Assembly: GCA_030435675.1 (NCBI GenBank)
Contig: CM059622.1
Span: 186,001 to 250,000 of the forward strand
DNA: 64,000 bases
DNA from: Steinernema hermaphroditum
Taxonomy: Eukaryota > Nematoda > Chromadorea > Rhabditida > Steinernematidae
Direction of reading: 5' to 3'
Shown here: positions 1-11,516 of the stretch, in pieces
How the letters are laid out: every line of letters starts with the position of its first letter
Position numbering within the stretch: the first letter of the stretch is position 1
Notes under the pieces: generated by a model
Seen by the model: only the letters and a program-made list of their open reading frames with translations
The model's database searches: none
Told to the model about the DNA's origin: nothing
Translations under genes and position numbers: made by a program

Positions 1-1188
1 AAAAACCCCTATAATGCCATATTCCCCAATACATAAGTTTATTTTGTTTTCTTTTGCGTCAACAGAGTTATTTCCGTAGAAGCTCTCTTTCTCTTTTAAT
101 TACTGCTTCATTAGGAGATGCTCTGGCGGCTTCCTGCCTGATGACGCCGACAGGCTTCCATTAACAACCTGCACGCTTGATACGTTTTAGCGGAAATTGT
201 CGGAAAAAAATAAATAAAACGCCGGGAAAATACAAAATCCATTTGGTATCTCTAATGGCTTCCATCTACTTCCTTGTGCAAGTAAGCGACCTGAAGCTGA
301 GTGGATTAGAATCGCCCACGTGTGTACGGACATAAGAGTTCAGAGGAAATGACAGTGACCGCAGAAGGAGTGTAGTCACAGTTTACACATAATAAGAGCA
401 AGAAGATAAGGTGCATAAGTGGGGTAGACCGTAATGAGCTATGCTAGAGCTCTCAAGAGCTAGAAATTCTTTATTCTGGTCTTTTGTTGTTAGCAAACTT
501 ATCAGTTGTTATGCCCGCTAAAGGAAGAGTGCAGCGAGGATCACAACCAGAAGAATAACCAAAAGAGCAAAATTTCAAAGATTTAAGCGCAGAATGAAGC
601 ACAATGTAATAAGGGTCTCACCGAAGAACAGAAGTCCGCTCAGTTGACGCAGTAAGCACATGTAACTCAGGCTTCTCTACACCAAATTACAGTTTGAACA
701 ACAAGAAGTTTAAGAATTTAAGGCGACGACAATCATTTGCTTAGTGTGCAGAAATTGGTATAAAAATCACAGTCTCTAAGTTGACAGAAACTAAAGGTTC
801 AAGAGTCTACAGAAAGAAAAGCTCATTCAAGGAAGAAGATTTGCTTGTTTACATCTCCGATAATCAAAGCTACGAAGAAATGAATTGTGATTGTAGCAAG
901 TACCAAGGTCAGCAGTTCAATGCAGTCGGTCTAATGGAACGAAGATTCAAAAGATCACCAGTTTTCTACCCGCTACAATGAATAAGCGCACGTAATGTGT
1001 GGCCCCTGAAAGAGCAGTTCACTAGTAAAAAATGCAATATTTGGTAGAGGTAGTTAGTAGTTGGTTACATGTGCACACTGTGCGATATGCAACAACGCTA
1101 TTTGTGAACCTAACCCTACGCGCCAGGACAATTCGCCTCAAACGACTGTAACATCATAATATGCGTCAATATACACGTCTTCACCCAC
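1..1188. other. Stretch without a recognisable gene, left edge
   Basis: I see no convincing exon here on either strand. The plus strand is purine-rich between about 400 and 980, and the one open frame there has no start or splice context. On the minus strand this is the region downstream of the receptor L-domain exons at 1189-1739. In the full receptor further right, the intron at the same place is 1258 nt, so this stretch may simply be an intron whose next exon lies outside the window. Confidence 0.5.
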
Positions 1189-1739
1189 CCATGGCTTGTT
1201 CCTCTTCAGTCCTGATATCGTTGACCGGTCCTACGGTAAGCAGCCTCCAGTCGATGTATCTCGTCTCGCAGAGTTTTGTGTTCTGCGTAATCCTGACTCC
1301 GCCGTTCTTGATCACCGACAGCTTCGTCAATCCGACGTCTTCCAGATCGTAGTTCTGATAGATGATCAACGAATAGTGCATCAGCATGGATTGGCCGCCG
1401 ATGATCCTGAGGTTAGGGAACATTCGCCCCAAACTTCGAAGACCACTAAATTACGGTATTCTACCGTTGGTACGTGAAATGAACATACTTGACTTGGAAG
1501 ACGAGAAGATATCCGGTGATTTCCCGAAGGTAAGGGAACGTCAAGAACATGTCGTCGGTGTAGTTGGTGCCGGTAATGAGAGAGATGCCGAAGTCGCCCT
1601 CTATTACCGTACACCTCGTGATTTCTTGCGTCTTAGAGAAGGTGCCGTTCTGGCCGTACATCATGTCAGGAGCGTTTCGAATGTCTATGGACCCGCATCT
1701 TCGTTCTTCTATTTCGTCGTCCGAAAGCGCATATGTACA
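1189..1739 (-). CDS. Partial insulin-receptor-like gene: two exons of a receptor L1 domain
   Basis: Two minus-strand exons, 1739-1489 and 1445-1189, are separated by a 43-nt intron (donor GTATGT, acceptor ending TTTAG) and join in frame. They encode a complete receptor L domain: an N-terminal RRCGSIDIRN motif, then TVIEGDFGISLI and [11 protein letters not shown], and in the second exon FPNLRIIGG, LSVIKNGGVRITQN and LCETRYIDW. The same two exons occur in the full insulin receptor at 33.2-33.8 kb. There the second exon is also exactly 257 nt with the same phases (1 nt in, 1 nt out), and the proteins are roughly half identical by eye. No signal-peptide exon could be assigned upstream. The next exon (a furin-like Cys-rich region would be expected) is not in the 1.19 kb to the window edge. 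This could be a second receptor gene, a soluble L1-type binding protein, or a decayed duplicate. The frames are intact, so decay is not evident. Confidence 0.8.
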
Positions 1740-2223
1740 CTGAAATATGTGTTTATATACAATCCGAGAATTTAAAAGTTCCTTTAACATATATAAAAAA
1801 GGCCAAATTTCAAGGATACGGTATCCATGCTGCTTAAAATTGCGCCTCTACGAAGGTTCTGTAATTGGTTACTCCCCTCGATTAAGCGTAAAATCGCTTT
1901 ATATTTTACAATGGCTTCTTGCATGTCGAAACTAATAGGCCTTTGCAGCGCTGGTGGTACTGTAGCCTTGTTTTTCTATGGATTCCTCAGTGGTTCTCGT
2001 TACTCACTCGCTTGAGTGTTTGGGCAGGATGAGAAATGTCCCCATTGGAAACAAACACTGACGTGTCCTGTTTTGGTTTTCTGAGAACTGCCGAACTTTT
2101 AGGGCGAGGCAGCCAAACCACAAACAGAAGATATTGCGGGAAATAAAGTACTTAGTGGAGATACTGCGCGATATCTCTGAAGGAAATGGGACCGTAAGAC
2201 ATGGAAGTGCCTAGCAACAGAGC

Positions 2224-2323
2224 TGGAATACCACACACAGCGATTGGAACGGTTATGGGCAAAATAAACAGGAATATAGGATGTTACAATAGCTTCGCCG
2301 GTGCGCATAGTGTAGATAAATAA
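2224..2323. repeat. Truncated copy of the palindromic element seen at 39.85 kb
   Basis: The segment carries one arm (GGAATACCACACACAGCGAT onwards, to AAATAAACAGGAATA) and a loop part with TTCGCC, GCATAGTGTA and ATAAATAATT, all of which recur in the complete palindrome at 39850-40017. Relative to the arm, the loop is in the opposite orientation here, which can happen when a palindromic element is copied or inserted in either orientation. The second arm is missing. Confidence 0.75.
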
Positions 2324-2331
2324 TTGATCTA

Positions 2332-2413
2332 CACTTTGGGACAAAAAGCTGCAGATTAGAAACAGTTTAATCACGCATACTGCTTCAAATCTGCAGCTTT
2401 TTGTCCCAAAGTG
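2332..2413. repeat. Perfect 26-bp inverted repeat with 30-nt loop
   Basis: The left arm at 2332-2357 (CACTTTGGGACAAAAAGCTG, then CAGATT) is exactly reverse-complementary to the right arm at 2388-2413. It starts 9 bp after the truncated palindromic element. It is probably a small MITE-like hairpin; I saw no second copy in the window. Confidence 0.85.
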
Positions 2414-5400
2414 TTTGGTATTTCAGCTCTGCCTAACAATATTCGATATCACCAGAATCTCTCATCTTTTCTGAATTTTAGTGCGAGTTTTGAGAATTTT
2501 GACCCGCAATATATGTTTTGGGTTCTGATAGTACACCAGGAAAAACAGCAAAGATTTAGCGATCTTTCATGTCCAAGTTCAGAGAGTTGGAAATCCAAAA
2601 AGGTCAGGCCCTTGTCAGTATAAAGAAATTGTTCAGGGTAAATCTGTCCGAGAGCTTAGTCTATCACATATCTAAATCAATCAATGTTTAGTGTTTTTAC
2701 TTTAGTCGCTCAAAACATAGAGTTGTCCCTGTGAGTTCAGATGAGAAAACGAACGTTTTGGAACTTCCCGCACACCACTCAAGTGATCGATCATTATCTT
2801 CTACTTTCTCCCGTCCGCTCAATTTGTGTAATGTCTGCGAAAAGTGACCATGGACTCGGTGAATTGATCGGTTCTGACTGAACTAAAAGCGACCAAACCG
2901 TTTGTTGTCTGCGTTAGATTGTAGTACTGCGGCATATTATCCTAGTCTTAGCTGGCCAGAAATGAGTTCTGAGGTCGGACTCCGAACTACTTTGTCCGAA
3001 TCTTGATCTTATCTCAAGAAATTGACGAAAAGAGCACCAAATTTGGTGAATATCACTATCATAAAATACGAAACTCCAAAGCAAATGAGATTGGTATCAC
3101 TAGCTAGTTGCGTTTCTAATTCCCACAAGTCCCTAAATCTGCGGCTTAAGAGCGCTTGTTTTGGTCTGGAATCACGTCCTATGATATCTTCCTTCCGCTC
3201 TGACATCTCATATCTTCTGTTTTGACACGGACACCGTCACTGTTCCCCCTTTTCGTAAACAGCCTTAATGAGTCATCAAGTGCTGCGTACATCCTCCACA
3301 CGGCGCGACTTAATGGAACTCCGAGAACCCCCGTTTGTGTAAGGTCGAACGGACCGCGAGCCCAGGACAAAGGGACCATTCTTAGAGGAGTGTTATCGCT
3401 TTCTATCGATTGTGAAATGCTGTTTACGTCTGCGGAACACGAGGTTCTATCGAAAATCGGCCGTTAAACGCTGGACGGGAGAAAGAGTGTGGCTGAAAAT
3501 TGCCGTGGAACAGAATTGCAAATGGAATATTTCAGAGAAAATGGGACTTAGGATAGTTTGTTTTTTGTGCGAGATTTTCGACAGTGAAATGTGGTTCACA
3601 AATTTAGTGCCATTAGAGATATCATCTAAGGAAAGGCTGCAGTTGACTGATATGCAAAATGCACCCAGATATATGCAAATGTACTTCCGGGTCCTGTATA
3701 CTGTACTAGTTTGTATCCGAGATGTAGCTTTAACAACATAAACAGGACAAGATGTATCGCAAGCAAGTCTTTGCCAGTGGAACACAAGAGTTTATGTGGT
3801 TCCTACTCGGTTTTTGGACTAACCGGTTGCTTATCAGGTGGTGATTAAGGGGCATTCAACGATGACGTTGCCGGGTGTTTGTGGGTGCGGATATTAAAAA
3901 TTAATCTACGACCATTTGGAGAGGCCGATAAGCAAGGACCTCGTATGTTTTCTGCAGAGAAAAGTGAGGAATGTTTGCGTGGGAAAGGCTCCCATGTTTT
4001 GGAGAAGCGAGTTTGGAAAGGCTACAGATGAGCGACTTTAAGGAAGCCATTTGAGCTAGAGGAGTTGACCATGGTACGTCACGTTAACGGTCCAGATGAC
4101 AAAAGAATCTTCACAATTTCGCAAGTTTGTTATAGCGAATCATTTGTCCATATTCTCAATATATTACTCAGCTATACATTTTTAGCTACAGTTGGGCATT
4201 TCCTTGTTATTGTCAAGAAACCTATCCAAAACTTCCAGTGCTTAAGCCGCCGCCAGGAAGCATCAAACATCCCCATTGTTTCTTCGAAAAGTCAACTGTC
4301 TTCACCGCCACTGAACAAAGCCGTATCACGGCCATCTTAACACTTTTACAACAAACAAGGGATGAATGCCACGCTTCAATGTTTCCTGCGGATTTTGTGG
4401 AACGTAAAGTGCGAATTGCTTGCGTGTTGAAATGCTTCAGCTCTCAAAGGAAATGAAATCTTTGCGATACGAAATTTGTGCAGAATGTGACCACCTAACA
4501 AAGCACATTTTTGCAGTGACTTGAAGATCAGAGCCTAAAGCTAAGGATTCTGGTCCATTCAGGGTGTCTCAAGGTGTTCTCTACATGAATCCGGGAAGTT
4601 CCTTAAGGCACAGGAGGGTAATCCCAAGGTCCATTAGTCTTTATCCGCTCCAGAGTGCACTAACGGATAGTCAGATACGTCATCATGACGAAGGAAAGGA
4701 TGAAAACAACTTTCACAAAAAGAGTGACAACGTGGATTCTAGCACGTACAGGAGACTTTCAAACTGAAAGGATTTATGAAATGAATCATATTGGTAGATC
4801 ACATCAACTTTCTGGTCATCTGACTTCTTGGCTTTCCGTTCTCTCAATTGATTAATGAAATAAGGATAATTATATTGCCTTTTTCCTGGAAACGCCATAT
4901 GTCATGACATTCTAGAAAATTAGCAAAGTGATGACATTATGCCGAACTTTCTAGTACAAGTCACATAGTTATAATCGAAATAATTAAAAAGGGTTAAGTG
5001 CACGGAGACATAAAAAGTGAATGGTTTGTATTTCTCCGATCCTACTGGTTTCATATGACAGTTTTATTATCACGATACATAGTATATGACTGCGAAGAAA
5101 TCTTACTGTTTCCTATGTTTTTGTGTATCGAACCTAGCACTTTTTCTTTTCGTCAAAAACCGATCATACGAGGGTGTTCTCCAATGATGTTCCCAAATTT
5201 GTTTAGCTTTGTTGATGGCGTCTTGTTGGACCAACTTGTGCATTTCTAAAATTGTAAAAATTCTTTGAATATCTCGCCGTTTAACGCGCCTTATCTTATG
5301 TACAGGGATTTCTTACAATGGGCCTGTAAGGGGGCAAAGGAAAGGTAGAATTTGATAATTGAAAATAGTCATGGTACTTCCACTGGACTGTCAAAGAACC

Positions 5401-5978
5401 AACCTGTATGAATACCAAAATAAATATTAAAATAGAAAGCACGGATCGTCGAAGTCGCCGTGCCATTGCCGCCGCCGGAATCTTGTCTTCCTCCCTCGCG
5501 AAGACCAGATTCTCCTCCTGAGACGTTGTAGAAACAATCCCGCCGCCACTGTCACCTCGTCGCAGCGGTCACCGGCAGCGCATAAAACATGAATAAGCGG
5601 GAGGCGATCCTGGAAAACGAGGCGACTTTAAGAAGGAAGCGCACCGCCAATCGAGTCCATCAGCGGCGCCGCGGCACAGCGCGAGTCAAGAATTCAATTA
5701 AAACACCGCGGAGTGCTTCTCGGGAAGCGTCGTCGGCTTAGCGTCGTCGTGGTCGTCGTCGCCGGACTCGGATCGGACTAATTGAAGTTGCCGGAAGGTG
5801 CTAAGATGCTTATGAACTGCCGCGGGGAGGGGATATTAATTCCGCGCGAATCGATAGACGCTGGAACAGGAGAAGGCGGCGGATTCCGCCGCGCCCCCAC
5901 CTGAACCCGACCGGCGAAAGGTATTTGTGAGCGTGGAGGTTTTTCTTTGCGTTTCGCCGCCGTCGCCATCCCGTCATC

Positions 5979-6143
5979 ATGCTCTCGCTGTGCTTGTTGT
6001 TGTTGACATTCGACTTGCCGCCCGATGAGCGGGTACGGTATCAGGGCCGTCGCAGCGAAACGCGTCTCTCCGTGGGTACAGAGGGGCGTGTCGTTGAGGC
6101 TTCTTTAGAGGAGTTCAAGGGCAACAAACGCGTTCAGGTGTGA
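5979..6143 (+). CDS. Candidate small secreted protein or first exon (weak)
   Basis: This is a 54-codon frame in a G+C-rich, CpG-rich stretch. The product begins MLSLCLLLLTFDLPPDER, a hydrophobic stretch like a short signal peptide, and continues as a charged segment with dibasic-like sites (GRR, NKR). A possible donor, CAG followed by GTGTGA, overlaps the stop, so it could equally be a first coding exon spliced onwards. No family is recognised, and no splice acceptor precedes the ATG. Composition supports it and nothing else does. It may be chance. Confidence 0.25.
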   Translation: MLSLCLLLLTFDLPPDERVRYQGRRSETRLSVGTEGRVVEASLEEFKGNKRVQV

Positions 6144-8174
6144 ACGGTTTGAAGCGGCGATAGAGTTGCTATGTTCGCTTGGTTCGAAAGTGCACGAGAG
6201 AAGTGGCGCGAGAGTGATTCAATTCATCGGGGGGCTATAGAAGGTCAGAACGTTTAAACAAAACAAACGTTGAGGATCACTTTTTGTGTGGGAGTGATGT
6301 TAATCTCACCTGAAAGGTTAGTTGTATTTGTAGGCTGATCCCATTTCTTAAGGACATACTCGCATCGTCGTCCTATTATTTTGCGACAAATGACTAAATC
6401 GCAAAATGCTTAAAGGTAAAAATACACACATTGGGAGGTCACATTCGAAGGTATGGTACATTACCCTGCACCATACATATGTGTCACACCAGGACGATAA
6501 CAAACGACACAATGGTCATAAACTTTTGAACCAGTGCCTCCTTTCCGAGTGGCTTTTTGCGGTTCACAAAGGTTGCGTCTGTCTCTTTGTCTTCGCCGTT
6601 TTATCTTTATGAAGTGCCAAATGGCGAACTGTGTCTGAAATGTTATCGACTTCCTGTGCACTCAGACGTCTGGCGCAAGGACGACAAGGTTTCCGAAAGC
6701 CTCACAACATAAATACTAAACAAGGAAAAGAGGATGAACGCAAATCGAATTTCCTGTGCAATGTGAGGTCGTCTAGAACAACTCCGAGATTTACGTGACT
6801 GCGATATGTCTGGTTGCAGATAATGCCTTAGATCAGACGTGTAGGTCAATATGTACTTGACGCTGTCTCCCTTTGAAGAACATCACCTTGAATTCCTAAC
6901 TTGCTCTAGCCTTTCAACAGTTCTTTCGGTCACTTTTCTATGACTATTCTCGATAGTGACTCTCACTCGTGTCGCGGTGGCGAGCGGTTGGTCCCTCCGG
7001 TCGCTCTCTGAGTGTTGGTCAGATGGCAAACCCCGTGGCAGTTGTGAGTCCCCCGGTTTCCAGAGGGAGTTGGGACACCCGGAAGCCGTAGTCCCACCAC
7101 CACTGACAACAAGATGTCCGACGCCAGGAATCCGACGCCCAATGCTGCGTGAGATGTCATCCCGAAGGTCGCCGACGCTCTGAGGACCAGGGAAGACGCA
7201 ACTCCCGGACCACGGACCAAGCTTAGAAGCGTCCGCCGTGCCGCAAATGATGTTCCGCTGCCGCAGCTGAAGATTTTCCAGATTTTCCAAAAACAATAAC
7301 ACTCACACTTCACGAAACAACCCGATTGAGCTGAAAAGCAGCTGGACATGTGGAACGCACTGACATGGTTGATGTGGGTACTAAAACTATTATATGAATG
7401 CAACTTGTCGGCAAAATGTTATCTTTTAATGGACATATCAGATCCGGAACACATGAGCCTTTTAAGCTGTTCATCCTTCTTGATCAAATACTTTCCTTAC
7501 GGTGTCTTTGTATGCGCATTCTCATAGGATGCTCCGCCGTTTATACAGTTCATACTCACGAATGGTTTCCACGATCTCATCAGAGATGTAAGCGGGCATT
7601 CACTTAGGGTTGGTTGCTGAACATTGGAATGGATTGAAACTCTTGCACCACAAGCGAGTTGTAGGTATGAAGATTGTTCAGTATCTGAGACGTAACTCGC
7701 ATGCAAAGGTTGTGCATGTACTTTCTCATAATAATCATAATGCAATAGTGTGAACTGCATGTTCTCAAAATACATCGAGTATGTGCATCGACGCACTTTC
7801 AGCACTGATAATCGTTTTAACCTTTTGGGACATTTCTTTAACTAAAGCAAATAAGTCCAGTCACGAAAATGTAACGAGACTAATCAAGTATTCTATTCTT
7901 CAGAATCTATAAGCTGCGGATCTTGCAAAAACTTATAATTTGAGATATGCTTTAGAGTCTTTACGCCATTTCCCAGCCTCTGTGATGCTGATGTTATCAA
8001 CTATGGACGACATTTTTTGCCATTAATGGGTCGATCATTGCCCGAACCTACACTCTCGATGACACAAATTACAAGTGGATTACTGTAAACCAACATTCAT
8101 TAACATACAGACACACTGAACAAACGCCACTTGCGAAGCGAGTATATTTCTGGTGGTAGTATAGCTTCCATTCC
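6144..8174. other. Stretch without an assignable gene
   Basis: A G+C-rich block at about 6.95-7.27 kb is open in two minus-strand frames and one plus-strand frame, but none resembles a known family or has consistent splice sites. The remainder is A+T-rich with no coding signal that I can see. Confidence 0.45.
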
Positions 8175-8544
8175 TTAAAGCGCCCCGACCTAAACAGTCA
8201 ATATGTGATAATCTGGCAGACATCCGTTCACTCACTTCAGCCAACTTCTTCTCCAGTGTTCCGTTCTTCTTAGCGGCAACGGTGTCGTCTCCTCCGCCCA
8301 AAAACTGACCACCGATGAACACCCGAGGCACGGAACGTCCTCCAGTCAGCTGGGCCATGTAGTCTTGGATGGCGGCGCAGTCTTCCCGGCTTTCGATATC
8401 GACCCATTCAAGGGCTCCAGGAGCGAGGTTGAACGATTTGAGAGCTGCCTTAGCCTTGTGGCAGTACGGGCAATAGCTCTTGGAGAAGACGACCACCTTC
8501 TTGGAAGCGAGAAGCTCATCAACGTAGCTCTTGACCTCGGCCAT
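8175..8544 (-). CDS. glrx-10: Glutaredoxin (dithiol, CPYC type)
   Basis: A small thiol-disulfide oxidoreductase of the glutaredoxin family, which uses glutathione to reduce protein disulfides and glutathionylated proteins, probably in the cytosol. Exon 1 (8544-8236) gives MAEVKSYVDELLASKKVVVF, the active site SKSYCPYC, the cis-Pro loop RSVPRVFIGG and the glutathione-binding GGGDDTVA. A donor GTGAGT follows codon 103, and a 46-nt intron ending GTTTAG leads to a five-codon last exon (8189-8175, VGAL-stop). The total is 107 residues, normal for the family. If the intron is not removed the frame stays open to 8080 and adds an unconvincing 50-residue tail, so the spliced model is preferred. An acceptor-like TTTGATTTAG lies 3 nt before the ATG, fitting trans-splicing. 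The symbol is by analogy with the C. elegans CPYC glutaredoxin. Confidence 0.9.
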
Positions 8545-9537
8545 TTTCTAAATCAAAAATTCTGTATGCTGAGGAAGAATAGAGAAACACCCGCTGCCCG
8601 GCTCAATACGCGATGCACAAGATAGGAAACAGTCAAATACCTCTGGTGTTCGCATAGCTGCTGATCCTGCGCGAGTTGAAAAAAACGCAGCAATACGCGA
8701 AAAGACCATCCTGAAATCGGTTACATATTGAGCAAAGTCGATATTTTTGAAGCACTAAGCTCCCGATTCCACGGTGGTAAAATGTGCGCAACTAAAGAAG
8801 AAGATTTGCTTTCCAAGGAAATGAAAACGAAACAAGAACACACGAAGCGCCAAACATTCCTACATACATATGCCCAATATGCCCCAGTGCGTGTAATATC
8901 AATTAGACTAACTGGTGCAAAAGAAACGCACACGTTCTATGCAATCGATGACGGAAAACATTAAGTAGGAAGCCTATTCGTAGCCATGGTGAAAGTCGGC
9001 GTCCGATTACTGACGACAGATCCCAAACAGCCCCGATACTAAATCCGCCAGATTCAATAAAGAATGTTTAAAAACGGAAATTTTTAGAGTCAAACTCAGC
9101 AGAAAGATTGGTGACGAAAGGTGATTGTGACGAAAGTGTCCAGTTTTTGGTACAGTAAGCGAACTCGAACGCAACAGAAATTGAACGTACGAAATTTCAA
9201 ATCGGCCTTCGCCTGTGTGACCGCTGATGATATACGGTAGTCGAAACCGCGAACTTGGATTTCGATGTCACCAAGACACAATCGCCTTCGATTTGTATGC
9301 TTTTCTGATGTTTTTACTTTTCACATGAAAACAAGCTGACTAATTTTCTCTAGGATCTAGGGGGTGACGATATAGATTACTTTTGGTAATGATTTTCTTG
9401 ATCACTGCCTTTCGCGGACCTTTGCTAAAACATTTGATATCTTCCGCATTGCTGTTCCACAAAAGCAGTGCTTTCTGCGCCGTATTTATTGCGTGCTACC
9501 TTGATTCTCGTTTCGGTACCTGTATTCTCCTTTCCAG
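8545..9537. other. Intergenic region between divergent glutaredoxin and prp-17
   Basis: About 1 kb between two divergently transcribed genes, so it must hold both promoters. A 78-codon plus-strand frame at 8.73-8.96 kb lacks splice or family support. No core promoter motif can be named with confidence. Confidence 0.5.
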
Positions 9538-11516
9538 ATGGATCAATTGATGACGTACGCCGACAGTGATGAGGAGATTTCACCAAACGACCGCGACGAA
9601 TCCGTTCTGGTGAACCAGGCGGAGTCAGTCACCATCCCCGCTCTAAAAATGGACAATCTGCAAGTGGCTCCGATCATCGTCAGCGACCATGATTTAGCAC
9701 TGAAGGTTGCAGTGCCCGATCCGAACACTAAGGAACTCAGCTACAATCCCAAGTACGAGGAGTTATTCAGAGCAGCCGTAAGTTTTTTTCGATGGGATGA
9801 GTTGAAACCAAGTGGAACTTCTACAGATATAGAAATCCATATCTAATAGCTTTAATTCCATAATTCATGGCAGTCGTCATTAATTTCCTATTTGTCTAGG
9901 CTGGTCCAAGCAACCCATTCAAAACTGAACGCGAAAAGGCTCAGAAAAATATGCTAACGGGCTTCGTGGAACCGGCGCACTTCGATCGCTTCCACTTCGA
10001 GCGAAACATTCGCTCCTTCGACACTCTCGGCTACGCTGTTGACCCAAGCGCCGAAGCCGGAAATCAGTTCGTCGGGGATGTGAAGAAAGCCAAAGAAACC
10101 GCAGGCGCTAGCATGTTTGATGGCGTGAAGACGGGCGGTGAGAAGCGGAAGCGCACGAGGAACTTCGACGCAAGCGACGTCGATGGATACACAGGTCCGT
10201 GGGCGCGATACGATGATGAAGTGACTGTGTCAAAGCCGAATCCCGAACTGCAAAAAGAAATGGATGAGATTGTGAAGAAGAAGCGGATGCAGAGCAGAAT
10301 GGGACGGAAGAAGTTGGAGGAAGAGATGGCCGGAAACGCCGAAGAAATGTGTACGTTCCATCTCAAAGAAAGCAGGGACTACCAAGGACGCTCATGGATG
10401 GAGCAACCGCTACATACTGGAGTTAATCTGCGGGCAGATTACGTTCCCGAGAAGTGCTTTATTCCGAAGCGTTGCGAATTCACTTATCGCGGGCACAACA
10501 AGGCCATCAACGCGCTTAGATGGTTCCCACAGAGCGCTCATATGTTTATGTCATGCTCCATGGATACAAAGGTAGGATGAAATTATTTAGGAACGTTGGA
10601 CTTATGCATTCGTTTTAGATTAAACTTTGGGAAGTATACAACAATCACCGTGTCGTGATGACCTATTCTGGACATAGGATGCCTGTGAAAGACGTTCAGT
10701 TCAACAACACAGGAAATGAGTTCCTCAGTGCTTCGTTCGACAGGTTTATCAAACTTTGGGATACGGAAACAGGTAAGTAGGCACTTTCATGGGCATGGAC
10801 AAAACGTAAACCTTTTCAGGACAAGTAAAGCAACGTTTCCACACCGGTCACATTCCATTCTGTGTGAAATTCAACCCAGACGCCGACAAGCAGAACATGT
10901 TTCTTGCTGGCATGCAGAACAAGAAGATCATTCAGTGGGACACTCGCTCAGGAGAGATCGTTCAAGAATACGATCGCCATCTTGGCCCTGTAAACTCAAT
11001 TACGTTCTTCGATAAGAATCGACGTTTCTGCTCGACCTCCGACGACAAGTCACTCCGTATCTGGGAATGGGAAATCCCCGTCGACACGAAACTTATTCAA
11101 AACGCCGGTCTTCACTCGATCCCGACCATGACCAAGTCGCCAACGGAGAAATGGATCGTCGGCCAGTCAATGGACAACCGTGTCGTCCTGTTCCAGCTCA
11201 TCGATGACAAACTACGATTCGCAAAGAAGAAGGCTTTCAGGGGGCACACCGTAACCGGTTACGCGTGCTCTGTGGACTTCTCACCCGATATGAGGTAAGC
11301 AAAGGTTTCGTTTGCAGATTGGTGACGAATCAATTTAGCTTCTTGATCTCTGGCGACTCTGAAGGAAAACTCTTCGTCTGGGACTGGAGAACACATAAGA
11401 TCGTCGCTCGGTGGAAGGCCCACGAGCAGCCATGCATATCAGCGTTATGGCATCCGCATGAGAAGTCGCGCATTTTGACAGGAGGCCTCGATGGACTTGT
11501 GAAGATGTGGAATTGA
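9538..11516 (+). CDS. prp-17: Pre-mRNA-processing factor 17 (CDC40/PRP17 WD40 protein)
   Basis: A spliceosome component that acts at the second catalytic step of nuclear pre-mRNA splicing. Five exons join in frame: 9538-9777, 9900-10571, 10619-10772, 10820-11294 and 11339-11516, giving 572 residues (the human protein is about 580). The N-terminal half has the family's NPFK and EPAHFDRFHFE region and a Lys/Arg-rich coiled segment. The C-terminal half, from about residue 265, is a WD40 propeller beginning TYRGHNKAINALRWFPQS, with repeats ending IKLWE, IKLWDTETG, IQWDTRSG, LRIWEWE, FVWDWRTH and VKMWN before the stop. The start is fixed by an acceptor CTTTCCAG abutting the ATG, a trans-splice signature. 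Introns are 122, 47, 47 and 44 nt. Every splice phase closes, so the model is probably exact. Confidence 0.96.

Larger units (their letters stand above)
1740..5978. other. Gene-poor stretch with palindromic repeats
   Basis: No exon could be supported by splice sites plus family resemblance. Open frames of 60-110 codons at 3.0-3.8 kb overlap on both strands and look like chance. Palindromic elements lie at 2224-2413 and are listed separately. From about 5.45 kb the base composition becomes clearly richer in G+C and CpG, with many short GCC and CGTCGT runs. In this kind of genome that suggests a promoter or first-exon region leading into the candidate at 5979. Confidence 0.5.

Noticed and set aside
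2099..2374. Minus-strand frame starting MIKLFLICSFLSQS as a signal-peptide exon for the L1-domain gene
   Set aside because: It lies entirely within two palindromic repeat elements, one of which recurs at 39.85 kb, and no donor of the right phase leads to the exon at 1739.
6883..7403. Two long overlapping minus-strand frames (139 and 146 codons) in a G+C-rich block
   Set aside because: Length is explained by base composition. There is no domain resemblance and no consistent splice sites, and a plus-strand frame is open over the same bases.
8080..8235. C-terminal extension of the glutaredoxin by about 50 residues
   Set aside because: It begins exactly at a GTGAGT donor. A 46-nt intron with a proper acceptor gives a normal-length protein ending VGAL, so the extension is intron read-through.
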